A stretch of 64,000 nt of DNA from NCBI GenBank assembly GCA_024644875.1, contig JAHEGY010000004.1, positions 28,326 to 92,325 of the forward strand, read 5' to 3'. The notes under the pieces are model-generated. The model had not been told where the DNA came from and ran no database searches. It was given only the letters and a program-made list of their open reading frames with translations. This DNA is from Cyclobacteriaceae bacterium (GTDB taxonomy: Bacteria > Bacteroidota > Bacteroidia > Cytophagales > Cyclobacteriaceae). Positions within the stretch are counted from its first letter, which is position 1; each line of letters begins with the position of its first letter. Both the position numbers and the translations under genes were made by a program. This document shows positions 8,707-16,921 of this stretch, piece by piece.

Positions 8707-10035
8707 TTATTCATATCTCAAAGAAAAAATTGGGTCTTGAGCAGCAGCTTTTCTTGCCGGGGCATATCCGAAAATAATACCTATGCTAACAGCCACACCA
8801 AAGGATAATAATATGCTGAAAGCACTGATAATGGTAGGAATTTCAGCCAGGTTCGAGATAATATATGCAATGAGTATTCCCATTATGACACCTATAATGC
8901 CCCCGGAGAAGCTAATTAATATTGCTTCCATTATAAATTGAAAAGCGATATCATTTTTCTTTGCCCCTACAGCTTTTCGGATCCCGATTTCCTTTATTCT
9001 TTCCAACACCGAAGCCAGCATGATGTTCATTATTCCGATACCTCCAACAAGCAGGGAAATTGCCGCTATGGCACCCAGAACAAAATTAAATACACTCTTA
9101 GTCCTTTGTTGTTGTTTCAATAGCATTTCTGGAATAGAAATCTCATAGTCCACTATATCGTTATGTTTCCTTTTGAGCATTTTAGACAGGACCTGAGCAA
9201 TCCCATTCAGTTTTTCCGTTTCACTGACCTGTATGGTCAACCTGTCCAACTGATGATAATTTGGGAATTCCTCCCTTTCTTCCGGTGAAGTTCTGTTGAA
9301 CAATTTAATTTTAGCATCAGTGATCAAATTTCTGTTTTCATATCTTGTCAGTACAGTATTAATGGTAGTATATACATCCATATTATAATCCCTGATACCT
9401 AAATTTGAAATAAATTTTTTAGAAATAAATCTTTCTGAAAGAACGCCGATTACCTTCAGCCATTGATCTCCTACTTTTATTTTTTTGCCAATAGGATCTT
9501 CTTCACTGAAAAAACGGGATTTTATACTATTTCCGATGATGCAAACCGCCCGTCCAAATTTTAGATGCTCTTCGTTAAAGAACTTACCCTGCGCTAGGTC
9601 AAAACCTGAAACTTCAAAATATTTATTGTCTACTCCTACTAGCTTGGCAGATCTTCTGAATGCGTTCCTGGTTACATAGGTGTCAATTATTATTTCAGGG
9701 GAAATTCGTGATATCCCAGGTATAATATTCTCGATACTTGCTGCATCATATATGGTCAAGCCGGTGGACAGATTTTTTTTGCCGGATTCTGCAGATGAAT
9801 TTTCATCAATTTGGCCTTCCTTCTGTTCAATTATTGGTTTGATTACTATATTATTTACCCCGACAAGCTTGATCTGGTCCATAATCTCCTGCTGTGCACC
9901 TGAACCTATAGCAACCATGGCAATAACTGCCGAAACACCGAATATTATTCCGAGGGCGGTAAGAAATGTACGAAGTTTATTAGCCAGAACGGCCTCAAGA
10001 GATATTGTGAAATTGGTAGCAATTCTTTGAATCAT
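8707..10035 (-). CDS. MacB/FtsX-type ABC transporter permease
   Basis: A 442-residue inner-membrane permease. It has one N-terminal TM (FLTALGIIFGVSAVIAMVAIG), a periplasmic MacB_PCD-type domain (about residues 50-290), and three C-terminal TMs in an FtsX domain that includes LVGGIGIMNIMLASVLERIKEIGIRKAVGA, the classic cytoplasmic coupling loop. It would work with a membrane-fusion protein and an ATPase to move substrates through the envelope mechanically. The fusion protein is encoded 10 bp upstream, but no ABC ATPase gene is adjacent or elsewhere in the window. It lies in a minus-strand run after the membrane-fusion gene. Confidence 0.92.
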   Translation of the reverse strand: MIQRIATNFTISLEAVLANKLRTFLTALGIIFGVSAVIAMVAIGSGAQQEIMDQIKLVGVNNIVIKPIIEQKEGQIDENSSAESGKKNLSTGLTIYDAASIENIIPGISRISPEIIIDTYVTRNAFRRSAKLVGVDNKYFEVSGFDLAQGKFFNEEHLKFGRAVCIIGNSIKSRFFSEEDPIGKKIKVGDQWLKVIGVLSERFISKKFISNLGIRDYNMDVYTTINTVLTRYENRNLITDAKIKLFNRTSPEEREEFPNYHQLDRLTIQVSETEKLNGIAQVLSKMLKRKHNDIVDYEISIPEMLLKQQQRTKSVFNFVLGAIAAISLLVGGIGIMNIMLASVLERIKEIGIRKAVGAKKNDIAFQFIMEAILISFSGGIIGVIMGILIAYIISNLAEIPTIISAFSILLSFGVAVSIGIIFGYAPARKAAAQDPIFSLRYE

Positions 10036-10045
10036 CGGTAAAAAC

Positions 10046-11302
10046 TTAGTTGGCAGATAATAGCTCTATGTTTTTCCCTTCAGCCCCTGGTGGATCTGAT
10101 AAATACAAAACATCGCCTTCTGTCAATCCCTCCAATATAATTGTTTCATCCGAATTTGTGATCCCGGTTTTGATTTGTTGCTTAGTGTAACTCAATCCGG
10201 ATTTACGGTATACATATGTGATAGAATCGCCCTGGCTGTGAATGCATTCAACAGGTATAAATAATACATCTACGATCTCTTCCGCCAGAATGCTGTTTGA
10301 TGTGGTCATTCCCGGACGCAGCGTAGTATCAGATTCATGAATTTCTATAAGGATCTGAAATACTTTTGCATCTGTATTGGGTCTCTGTTCTCCTATATTA
10401 GCTACCTCAACCACTGTTCCGGTTAATTTCTTATCAGGAAAAGCATCTAGCCCAACCTCAACTTCCTGGTCCTCATTGACATAATTGATATCTACTTCAT
10501 TAATATATGTTCTTGAAATCATCTTTGTTAAATCCGGCAAAGTGGCCACTACCGGATCCCAGGCACGTACTGTGGCACCAACACCTTGTTTTTCACCACG
10601 CCAGTTTCTTTTATAGATTACCATTCCGTCTTCCGGCGCAGAAATATTGAATTTGTCCTGTAAGCTTTGCAAAAAGTTAAACCAACGTTTATCTTCAAGC
10701 ATTTCAGAGTAAGCTTCTGTGACCTGAGCAATGGCTTTTTCTACCTTCAATTGATAGTTTTCAACAGCTTGTTCATAAGCCCTGGCCGCCTTTTCCAATT
10801 CATATTCCGCCTGTTTAATTGTAGCCGGCGGTTCAAATTTGGATTGCTCCAGGGCGATCCGTTTCTGTTCGATGTCATACTTGAGATTTATCATATTATC
10901 TCTTTCCTGCCTTAATTCGAGCGCTGTATCCAATTTTGTCTGTGTGTACTGTGAGGTACTCTGAACCAGGTCATTCTCTTCATTCTGAATTCTATCCGAG
11001 AGCTCAGCCGCATCCAGCCTGGCTACATAATCACCCTTGTTTACGACAGTGCCTTCATCAACCATATCCTCTATTTTAACCTCCCAGATTCTAGCCCTCC
11101 GAAGTCCAAGAGGACCTTCAATATTAACTGAATTTTTGGCATCCAGTTCGCCTGCTGAAGTGATCTCAACCTTAAAAGTGCCAAGTTTTGTTTTAGTTAA
11201 TATTTCCAGGTCTTCGGTAGTATCGCTGCTGAACCTGATCGATAGAAAAATAATAACAATAAGAGTGAATGCTAATACGATAAAAAAAATGTTCCTTTTC
11301 AT
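10046..11302 (-). CDS. Membrane-fusion (HlyD/RND-type adaptor) protein
   Basis: A 418-residue periplasmic adaptor with an N-terminal membrane anchor (FFIVLAFTLIVIIFLSIRF). A biotinyl-lipoyl half motif, VNKGDYVARLDAAEL, is followed by a long coiled-coil hairpin (about residues 100-200, rich in E, K and Q). The second half motif, ISAPEDGMVIYKRNWRGEK, comes next, then beta-barrel and membrane-proximal domains (LTGTVVEVANIGEQ, LRPGMTTSNSI). It would link the MacB-like permease encoded 10 bp downstream to an outer-membrane TolC-like channel that is not encoded here. The cargo is unknown; MacAB relatives export peptides, lipoproteins or antibiotics. Confidence 0.92.
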   Translation of the reverse strand: MKRNIFFIVLAFTLIVIIFLSIRFSSDTTEDLEILTKTKLGTFKVEITSAGELDAKNSVNIEGPLGLRRARIWEVKIEDMVDEGTVVNKGDYVARLDAAELSDRIQNEENDLVQSTSQYTQTKLDTALELRQERDNMINLKYDIEQKRIALEQSKFEPPATIKQAEYELEKAARAYEQAVENYQLKVEKAIAQVTEAYSEMLEDKRWFNFLQSLQDKFNISAPEDGMVIYKRNWRGEKQGVGATVRAWDPVVATLPDLTKMISRTYINEVDINYVNEDQEVEVGLDAFPDKKLTGTVVEVANIGEQRPNTDAKVFQILIEIHESDTTLRPGMTTSNSILAEEIVDVLFIPVECIHSQGDSITYVYRKSGLSYTKQQIKTGITNSDETIILEGLTEGDVLYLSDPPGAEGKNIELLSAN

Positions 11303-11641
11303 TTCAAAATGCTGTGTTTGAAAATTACATATCTAAGTTAAATAATGTTTCTGTGAATAATAAAGAATTTATCCAAAGCTTGAAAATTCTGTTTATATAA
11401 ATGCCATGAAATAGAGTGATATTTATATGCTTAGAATCATGCTTTTTGATACAGATTTGCTCATTGAATGCAAAATTTTCTTCCGCCACCGTGTAAAATA
11501 TCAGTTAAACTATAAAACACAATATGCGATCTTCCATGAATATCTGATAAAGATTGCCGTACAACTCTGACCCTATTAGCTGAGATGACCTTATCTGTCA
11601 GCTGAAATTATTAAGCAATAAAAGGAAATCAGAAATTAAAA
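11303..11641. other. 339-bp stretch without a supported gene
   Basis: This AT-rich gap separates the minus-strand reductase gene's 3' end from the adaptor gene's 5' end and probably holds the adaptor promoter. I see no TAnnTTTG match on the minus strand. The only structure noted is an inverted repeat at 11578-11603. A 46-codon plus-strand frame from 11427 has no recognisable features and I do not call it. Confidence 0.5.
11578..11603. repeat. Inverted repeat downstream of the reductase gene
   Basis: The arms AGCTGA and TCAGCT pair, and the inner GAT/ATC can extend the stem with a two-base bulge. It lies about 40 bp past the stop of the 11642-12634 gene. There is no T-run on either side, so it is not a typical intrinsic terminator. 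It may be a processing or protein-binding site, or chance. Confidence 0.3.
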
Positions 11642-12634
11642 CTATCTGATCTTTAGATAAGATTCGATCACCTGGTCCATAAAATCGTTGGTTCCCTCTA
11701 CGATCCTCATTCTCGAGGGTTTCCGTTCGAACCAGGAAACAGTTCTTTTAATACCCTGTTTAAATGGTATCAGGGCCTGGAAGCCAGGAACAAAGGCTTT
11801 GATTTTAGAATTGTCAAAGATTACACTGTGGGCTTTATCGCCTAATAGGTTGCCAGTGTGAAAATCATCGAATCCGGCAATAAACTCAGATGGAATATGG
11901 ACCATTTCAGGTATATCTCCAGCCGCCATTCCTATGGCCTGATATATCTGATTCCAGGTCAATATTTCATCACTAGTAATATGAAAACTATGTCCTATTG
12001 CCTGTTGATGCCCCAGAAGACCGATAAAACCTTTTGCGAAATCTTCTGAATGGGTAATAGTCCACAAACTTGTACCATCCCCGTGAACTATGATCTTTTT
12101 CCCTTTTCTGATCCTGTCAATCAGGGTAAAGTCATCCCAGGAACCGATAGCGGCAGGAATTACCGTATCATAAGTAAGGGAAGGCCGTATGATGGTAACT
12201 GGAAATCCTTTATCCCTGTACAAATCGTTCAGGGAATTTTCACAGGATATTTTATCCCTGGAATATTGCCAGAATGGATTCTTAAGGGGGGTAGATTCAG
12301 TTATTACAGGATGAGAAGGTGGTTTCTGGTAGGCAGAGGCAGAACTGATAAATACATATTGACCGATTCTGCTATGAAATATCTCAAAATCCCTTCTTAC
12401 GTCCTCCGGTACAAAAGCAATGAAATTTGCTACGACATCAAAGTTCAGGTCTTGAATAGCCTTTGTTATACTTTGCCTGTCATTGACATCAGCGAGAATT
12501 GATTTAACCGAATCGCCAAAAGGATTTTCAGTTTTTCCCCGATTCAAATGATAAACCTCATATCCTTTTTCAAGTGCCAGCCTTGTGCAAGCTATAGAAA
12601 TATTTCCGGTTCCTCCAATAAATAAAATTTTCAT
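11642..12634 (-). CDS. Extended SDR: NAD-dependent epimerase/dehydratase
   Basis: A 330-residue extended short-chain dehydrogenase/reductase. It has the N-terminal nucleotide-binding motif ILFIGGTGNISIA, an active-site Ser/Tyr/Lys set visible as FISSASAYQ and then YSRDK, and the family's C-terminal substrate domain. It resembles the atypical NAD-epimerase group that includes plant CSP41 proteins. Cytoplasmic and NAD(P)-using; the substrate, perhaps a nucleotide sugar, cannot be told from sequence. It follows the GIN-domain gene by 16 bp on the same strand, but the two functions do not suggest a shared pathway. Confidence 0.82.
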   Translation of the reverse strand: MKILFIGGTGNISIACTRLALEKGYEVYHLNRGKTENPFGDSVKSILADVNDRQSITKAIQDLNFDVVANFIAFVPEDVRRDFEIFHSRIGQYVFISSASAYQKPPSHPVITESTPLKNPFWQYSRDKISCENSLNDLYRDKGFPVTIIRPSLTYDTVIPAAIGSWDDFTLIDRIRKGKKIIVHGDGTSLWTITHSEDFAKGFIGLLGHQQAIGHSFHITSDEILTWNQIYQAIGMAAGDIPEMVHIPSEFIAGFDDFHTGNLLGDKAHSVIFDNSKIKAFVPGFQALIPFKQGIKRTVSWFERKPSRMRIVEGTNDFMDQVIESYLKIR

Positions 12635-12650
12635 AGTACCCCAAAAAATC

Positions 12651-13373
12651 TTAATCCACCTTAATTAGATCAGCTCCGCTTGAGGTATTTACTTCAATAA
12701 TTTCCGGATCTCCACGGTAGTGAATATCGCTTCCGCTGGACGCTCTAACCTTCATCGTGCGTGACACATTCGCTCTAACATCAGATCCACTTGAACATTC
12801 CAAAACAGCATTTTCGACTTCAAAATCATAGGCAGAAATATCGCTACCACTGCTGGCCTTGGCTTCAAAGTTTTTGGCAGCACCTTTCAGATTCGCATCG
12901 GATCCACTGGATGTTCGCAGTTGCACGTCATAGGCTTCCAGGTGAAGTTTCAGGTCACTTCCGGAAGAGGCCTCTATTTCAAGATCTTCAAAGGTCAATA
13001 ATCCTTCTGATTCAACATCGGAGCCTGCGCTCACATCTATTGAGTTGAGTTCCACGAAAGTAATTTCAGCATTTACAGAACCACCACCCCTGAACCAATT
13101 CCTGTCGACCCTTAATTGTAATGTCCCATTGACAACTTCTGACTCCACATCGTCTAAGATATCTTCATTGGCTTTTATTATAACGCGATGCCTGCTGCCC
13201 TGTGAAAGCTCAACATCAATACCCGTAGAGACTTTTAATCTATTAAAATCCGGAACATTTCTTTCCTCTTCCGCCATCGGACCAAGATTACCTGTGAAAT
13301 AACAGGATGTGATCAGCATAAGCGTGGATATAGCGAATAGATTTAATAAGAATAATCTGTATGTATTTTTCAT
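12651..13373 (-). CDS. GIN/DUF2807 beta-helix lipoprotein with SSGSD repeats
   Basis: A 240-residue exported protein. Its signal ends near LITSCYFTG, with a possible lipobox Cys at residue 24. The body has the DUF2807 (GIN domain) pattern. From residue 115 a short motif recurs every 18-21 residues: SAGSD at 115, SSGSD at 136, 155, 174, 194 and 212, and SSGAD at 231. Such spacing suits one turn per rung of a right-handed beta-helix. The family is common in Bacteroidota and is of unknown function; older names call it an autotransporter-adhesin head. It is probably on the cell surface or in the periplasm. Confidence 0.85.
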   Translation of the reverse strand: MKNTYRLFLLNLFAISTLMLITSCYFTGNLGPMAEEERNVPDFNRLKVSTGIDVELSQGSRHRVIIKANEDILDDVESEVVNGTLQLRVDRNWFRGGGSVNAEITFVELNSIDVSAGSDVESEGLLTFEDLEIEASSGSDLKLHLEAYDVQLRTSSGSDANLKGAAKNFEAKASSGSDISAYDFEVENAVLECSSGSDVRANVSRTMKVRASSGSDIHYRGDPEIIEVNTSSGADLIKVD

Positions 13374-13588
13374 GACCTTTTTTGTATGATTAAATTTTGA
13401 ATTACCTGTTCATTGGTTAGATTACCTAATAGCTATTTAGGTTACAAATTCTAAATTATTCCTTAAAAAGAAAATTTAAAATGTAAATGTGGCAGATTAA
13501 GTATTTGAACGGTCAGAACTGAACAATTTAAAATGACCACAAAGGTTGTAAAACGAGTATCACACAGAACAGCTGTCCTGATATTTAC

Positions 13589-14200
13589 TTAGTTATTTGG
13601 TTTCAATTCTCCTCTAAGATACAATTTGTATTGATCGCAGGTTATAAATCCTCCACCCGAACAATATGGGCAGGTCTGGTATAAAACATCATTCATTTTC
13701 CCCGGTTTAAGCAGAACACCTTCACCAAGGCAAATTGGACACTTAAAATGAGTATGCCCCTTACAGTCAAATTCATTGGATTTGGTGAGTTCAGAAATTA
13801 CTATGTCTGAGTTTTGTTCAGTTTCCATCTTATAGGCCATTTCTGCCCGGTTTAGATACTCAACAGATTCTTCAAAATATCTTCCCTTTGTGCCCTTTAA
13901 TTCAATATATTTATTCAGCCAGTTAATACTTTGCTTGTATTGATCAAGGAAATATGAATTCTTGCCAAAATAGAAGCTTATCTCAGCAGGTAATACTTCC
14001 AGGTTCCTAAGTGCTCTTTTGAATTTGCGGTCTGCTTCAATATAGTTGCCTTCATCCATCAACTTGACACCTTCTTCAATTTCGATCATCAGAGATTGAT
14101 CAGAAACAGTTTGTGAGAGAACTGGAATATTGAAACCCGTTATAATAAATATCAGGATGGGGAGAAATTTGTTAACATGTAAATTATCCTTCAACATCAA
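13589..14200 (-). CDS. TPR-like exported protein with a DnaJ-type zinc-finger tail
   Basis: A 203-residue protein. After an N-terminal hydrophobic segment (LPILIFIITGFNIPVLSQ) comes a helical region (about residues 30-125) with the size and pattern of two to three TPR units (EGVKLMDEGNYIEADRKFKRAL). The last 60 residues contain CPICLGEG and CPYCSGGG, two CxxCxGxG modules as in the DnaJ zinc-binding domain, half the number a real DnaJ has. No J-domain is present. A zinc-dependent scaffold or chaperone-like role is possible. It lies 9 bp after recR and is probably in the same transcript. Confidence 0.75.
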   Translation of the reverse strand: MMLKDNLHVNKFLPILIFIITGFNIPVLSQTVSDQSLMIEIEEGVKLMDEGNYIEADRKFKRALRNLEVLPAEISFYFGKNSYFLDQYKQSINWLNKYIELKGTKGRYFEESVEYLNRAEMAYKMETEQNSDIVISELTKSNEFDCKGHTHFKCPICLGEGVLLKPGKMNDVLYQTCPYCSGGGFITCDQYKLYLRGELKPNN

Positions 14201-14209
14201 TCATTTATT

Positions 14210-14827
14210 TTAATCCCCATTAAGATCGTAGGATATTCGTTTTACAATACTTCTGCCAAGTGTTATTTCATCAGCGAACTCCAATTCCCCTCCAATGGGA
14301 ATCCCACGTGCAATCGTTGAGATCTTAACATTCAGAGGTTTTAATTTCTTAGCCAGGTAAAAGGCTGTTGTATCTCCCTCCATATTTGTACTAAGTGCCA
14401 GAATAATTTCTTTAACGTTATATTCGGCATTTTGGATACGGTCAATCAGCGATTGTATGTTCAGGTCATCAGGACCGATACCGTCTATGGGTGATATCAG
14501 GCCCCCGATCACATGGAAGAGTCCATTATATTGGGCAGTATGCTGTATGGCCATAATATCAGGCGTGTCTTCCACGACACATATGACGGATGTATCCCTT
14601 CTTGGTGTAATACATGTACAATCCTCTGTATCATTGATCATATGACAGATCCTGCAATATTTTGTTTCATTTCTAAGTTTTTGCACAGCTTCCGCAAGGG
14701 AGTCAGTGAATTCAGGTTTCTCTTTCAAAAGCTTCAATACCACCCGCAAAGCAGATTTCTTGCCAATTCCTGGCAATTTGCTAATTTCATTTACAGCATT
14801 TTCTATAAGTATTGTCGGATATTCCAT
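14210..14827 (-). CDS. recR: Recombination mediator RecR
   Basis: A 205-residue protein, normal length for RecR. The N-terminal helix-hairpin-helix reads LPGIGKKSALRVVLKLL. The zinc finger is CRICHMINDTEDCTC, and the Toprim domain follows with ICVVEDTPDIMAIQHT and the conserved YHVLxG-like segment as FHVIGGLISPIDGIGPDDL. It works with RecO to load RecA at single-strand gaps. It sits between yidD and the TPR/zinc-finger gene on the same strand. Confidence 0.97.
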   Translation of the reverse strand: MEYPTILIENAVNEISKLPGIGKKSALRVVLKLLKEKPEFTDSLAEAVQKLRNETKYCRICHMINDTEDCTCITPRRDTSVICVVEDTPDIMAIQHTAQYNGLFHVIGGLISPIDGIGPDDLNIQSLIDRIQNAEYNVKEIILALSTNMEGDTTAFYLAKKLKPLNVKISTIARGIPIGGELEFADEITLGRSIVKRISYDLNGD

Positions 14828-14877
14828 CTATATCACACCCTTATTTTCATGTAAAAATAATATAATATTTGTTTGAT

Positions 14878-15135
14878 TCAGTCCCTTTTGGAATCCTTAT
14901 GTTTTCTTTTGGGATTTAATGGGACAGGATCATATCCATGTGTTCCCCAGGGATGGCACCTAGATAATCGTTTGGCGCCCATCCAAGTACCTTTTAGAGG
15001 CCCCCATTCATTTATAGCATCTATCGTATATTGAGAGCAAGTAGGTGTATGCCTGCAATGATTACCCAGATAAGGTGAAATAGCTACCTGGTAAACTCTG
15101 ACAAAACCAGTTAATATTTTAGAAAGTATGGCCAA
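14878..15135 (-). CDS. yidD: Membrane protein insertion efficiency factor YidD
   Basis: An 85-residue protein with the full YidD signature: LTGFVRVYQVAISPYLGNHC, then RHTPTCSQYTIDAI and RLSRCHPWGTHGYDPVP. YidD is a small amphipathic inner-membrane protein that helps YidC insert proteins. It usually sits by rpmH, rnpA and yidC, but here it is beside recR, 50 bp upstream of it. The length is typical of the family. Confidence 0.96.
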   Translation of the reverse strand: MAILSKILTGFVRVYQVAISPYLGNHCRHTPTCSQYTIDAINEWGPLKGTWMGAKRLSRCHPWGTHGYDPVPLNPKRKHKDSKRD

Positions 15136-15179
15136 CCTGGGTACAAAGATACTTTAATTCAATGATCTTAGGATTGAGT

Positions 15180-15428
15180 TTACTTTTTTCTAAACCCGTT
15201 GATGATCACAAGGATGTAAAATACAGCTGCCCACCAGCCGGCAAGGGTAAGATAAACGACAATAATAGTTTCCTCAATTCTCCATCTTCCAAGGTAAGAA
15301 TTCTGATTTATGATGTCCAGGTAAATATTGGGATTGATTACACCAGGAACAATAAAAGCGAATAAAATGCCAAGCACCCATAGCAATCTCTTCCAACCTG
15401 CATTTAATCTTTTATAAAGCTTTATCAT
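15180..15428 (-). CDS. Small two-TM membrane protein, unknown function
   Basis: I place the start at ATG 15428, giving 82 residues; an upstream ATG at 15473 would add 15 residues. The protein opens MIKLYKRLNAGWKRLLWVLG and has two TM segments, LLWVLGILFAFIVPGVI and IIVVYLTLAGWWAAVFYILVIING, ending in a basic tail. No family is recognised. The gene ends 44 bp before yidD on the same strand. The strong hydrophobic pattern and basic ends support a real small membrane protein rather than a chance frame. Confidence 0.6.
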   Translation of the reverse strand: MIKLYKRLNAGWKRLLWVLGILFAFIVPGVINPNIYLDIINQNSYLGRWRIEETIIVVYLTLAGWWAAVFYILVIINGFRKK

Positions 15429-15473
15429 AGATATTTCTTCCTGAGGAAATAAAAAGTTATCGAAGGTAAACAA

Positions 15474-15950
15474 TTTACTAAAAAAAGAAAAAATACAATT
15501 AATCCAATATTTTTAAAATCTGTAAACAACTGAAATTATTTTAACTTTTATAATATAACCGGGTTTTAACAAAAATCAAAAAAACCCACACTTTAGGTTG
15601 TAAAAAGGGATTTTTTGTGGAAAAAGCATTGTCTTTGCAAAGATCAATATTTGGACCTTATGGGTAGAAGGTTTGGATTTATGAATGTATTGTGACTTCT
15701 TTTATTGATATTTCTTACAGTAAGCAGCATAATCCCGGAGAATATACATTAGGAACTGAACCAATCAATTTCAATTAATACCTTTCTTTTTATTTTCCTC
15801 TCCGGCATAGAATAACTGTCAGCCTCTAGTTATTTTTATGGACAGCTACCTTACCTCAGGCAAACAGCGGCTTAACTATGAACAATAAATTCTTGTCAGC
15901 CTTTATTTCTGAAGATTATTATTTCAGCGGGGATCCCGTATAAATCAATT
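15474..15950. other. 477-bp stretch without a supported gene
   Basis: It lies downstream of the RraA-like gene and upstream of the small membrane protein on the minus strand. I see a possible A-tract/T-tract hairpin at 15577-15617 and no ORF with coding character. No tRNA-like fold, no tandem repeat and no clear TAnnTTTG element were noted. Confidence 0.5.
15577..15617 (-). terminator. Possible weak terminator after the transporter/RraA operon
   Basis: The arms CAAAAAAACCC and GGGATTTTTTG pair with one mismatch around a 19-base loop, and the minus strand then runs into T-rich sequence. It could stop minus-strand transcription from the SBF/RraA genes, although it is more than 330 bp past the stop. 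The stem is mostly A-T and weak. Confidence 0.3.
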
Positions 15951-16877
15951 CTACCAGGTCCTGTTTTTAAGGTATTCGTCCAACTCTTCTCTGCTCATAG
16001 GAAGATATTCCGGGTTTTCATCGATCCAGTTCATGAAATCCTCTTTGATCTCATCTGACCAACTTCCATCGATTTGTCCCGGTGTATAGGTGCCCTCCTT
16101 CAGTCGCTGGTGTCCGAACTTATCCCTCAGGCCAATAAATTCGGAATTAATAACGACCTTTTCAAGCAGATGAGGAGGGATGAATATTACACCTTCTTTC
16201 TTAGCAAGTACAACATCTCCTGGAAAAACAGTAGCCCTTCCTATCCTGACGGGAACATTGATCCCGGTCATCATAGTTTCCCTGAGGAAGGATGGGTCCC
16301 AGCCTCTGACGAAGGCGTTAAACCCCTTAATTGCATGCAGCCCTTCGAGATCCCTGGAGCCACCATCAAAAATTACACCGGTCTTTGACTTGGCATATAT
16401 GGAATTTCCAAGATTATCACCAATTAGGGTGCCGTCTATTACCTTGCCGAAACAGTCGGCAACATATACATCTCCTTCCTGCAGCATATCTATTGGCCAT
16501 GAGTTGGAAGCCCCGATCCTTCCTTCAGCATGACCCTTTTCAAGGATCCTTTCATTTATATCAGGTCGTTGAGGCATATATTGTGCAGTTAACGCTCTTC
16601 CTACAAAAGGTTCATCCTCGTGTAACATAACCCAACCTGCTTCGAACTGGTTGTGATAGCCTTCGCCCCGCATTACGCCCCATGCTTCTTCAATTGAGAT
16701 ATTCTTTAGACGGTTCAGCAATTCATCGGATACCTTCGGCCGTCCATCTGATGTACGTTCGCCAGTCCATTCAGAAGTATAAAAATCTAATAACTCCCTG
16801 GACATTTCAATTTGTGAAAAAAGTGGAAAAGATACCAGCATGCATAAAAATCCGGATAATAAGTGTTTATTTTTCAT
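15951..16877 (-). CDS. Exported RraA-like (HMG/CHA aldolase-fold) protein
   Basis: A 308-residue protein. Residues 1-22 form a signal peptide (LLSGFLCMLVSFPLFSQ). The core matches the RraA/dimethylmenaquinone methyltransferase-like family (PF03737): GDVYVADCFGKVIDGTLIGDNLGNSI, then GVIFDGGSRDLEGLH, in which the Arg-Asp pair binds the divalent metal and pyruvate enolate in HMG/CHA aldolases. RraA proper is a cytoplasmic RNase E inhibitor of about 160 residues; this protein is nearly twice as long and exported, so an aldolase or lyase role is more likely. It lies 44 bp after the SBF transporter gene on the same strand. Confidence 0.82.
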   Translation of the reverse strand: MKNKHLLSGFLCMLVSFPLFSQIEMSRELLDFYTSEWTGERTSDGRPKVSDELLNRLKNISIEEAWGVMRGEGYHNQFEAGWVMLHEDEPFVGRALTAQYMPQRPDINERILEKGHAEGRIGASNSWPIDMLQEGDVYVADCFGKVIDGTLIGDNLGNSIYAKSKTGVIFDGGSRDLEGLHAIKGFNAFVRGWDPSFLRETMMTGINVPVRIGRATVFPGDVVLAKKEGVIFIPPHLLEKVVINSEFIGLRDKFGHQRLKEGTYTPGQIDGSWSDEIKEDFMNWIDENPEYLPMSREELDEYLKNRTW

Positions 16878-16921
16878 TGTGAATAATGTTTATATTATGT
16901 TTTGGATGCCTTATTAAAGCA

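Noticed and set aside
11427..11567. 46-codon plus-strand frame in the 11303-11641 gap
   Set aside because: No recognisable motif, no promoter match, and composition like the flanking non-coding DNA.
12050..12502. Plus-strand frame of 150 codons
   Set aside because: It lies opposite the reductase gene, has no signal or domain, and the minus-strand gene has clear Rossmann and YxxxK motifs.
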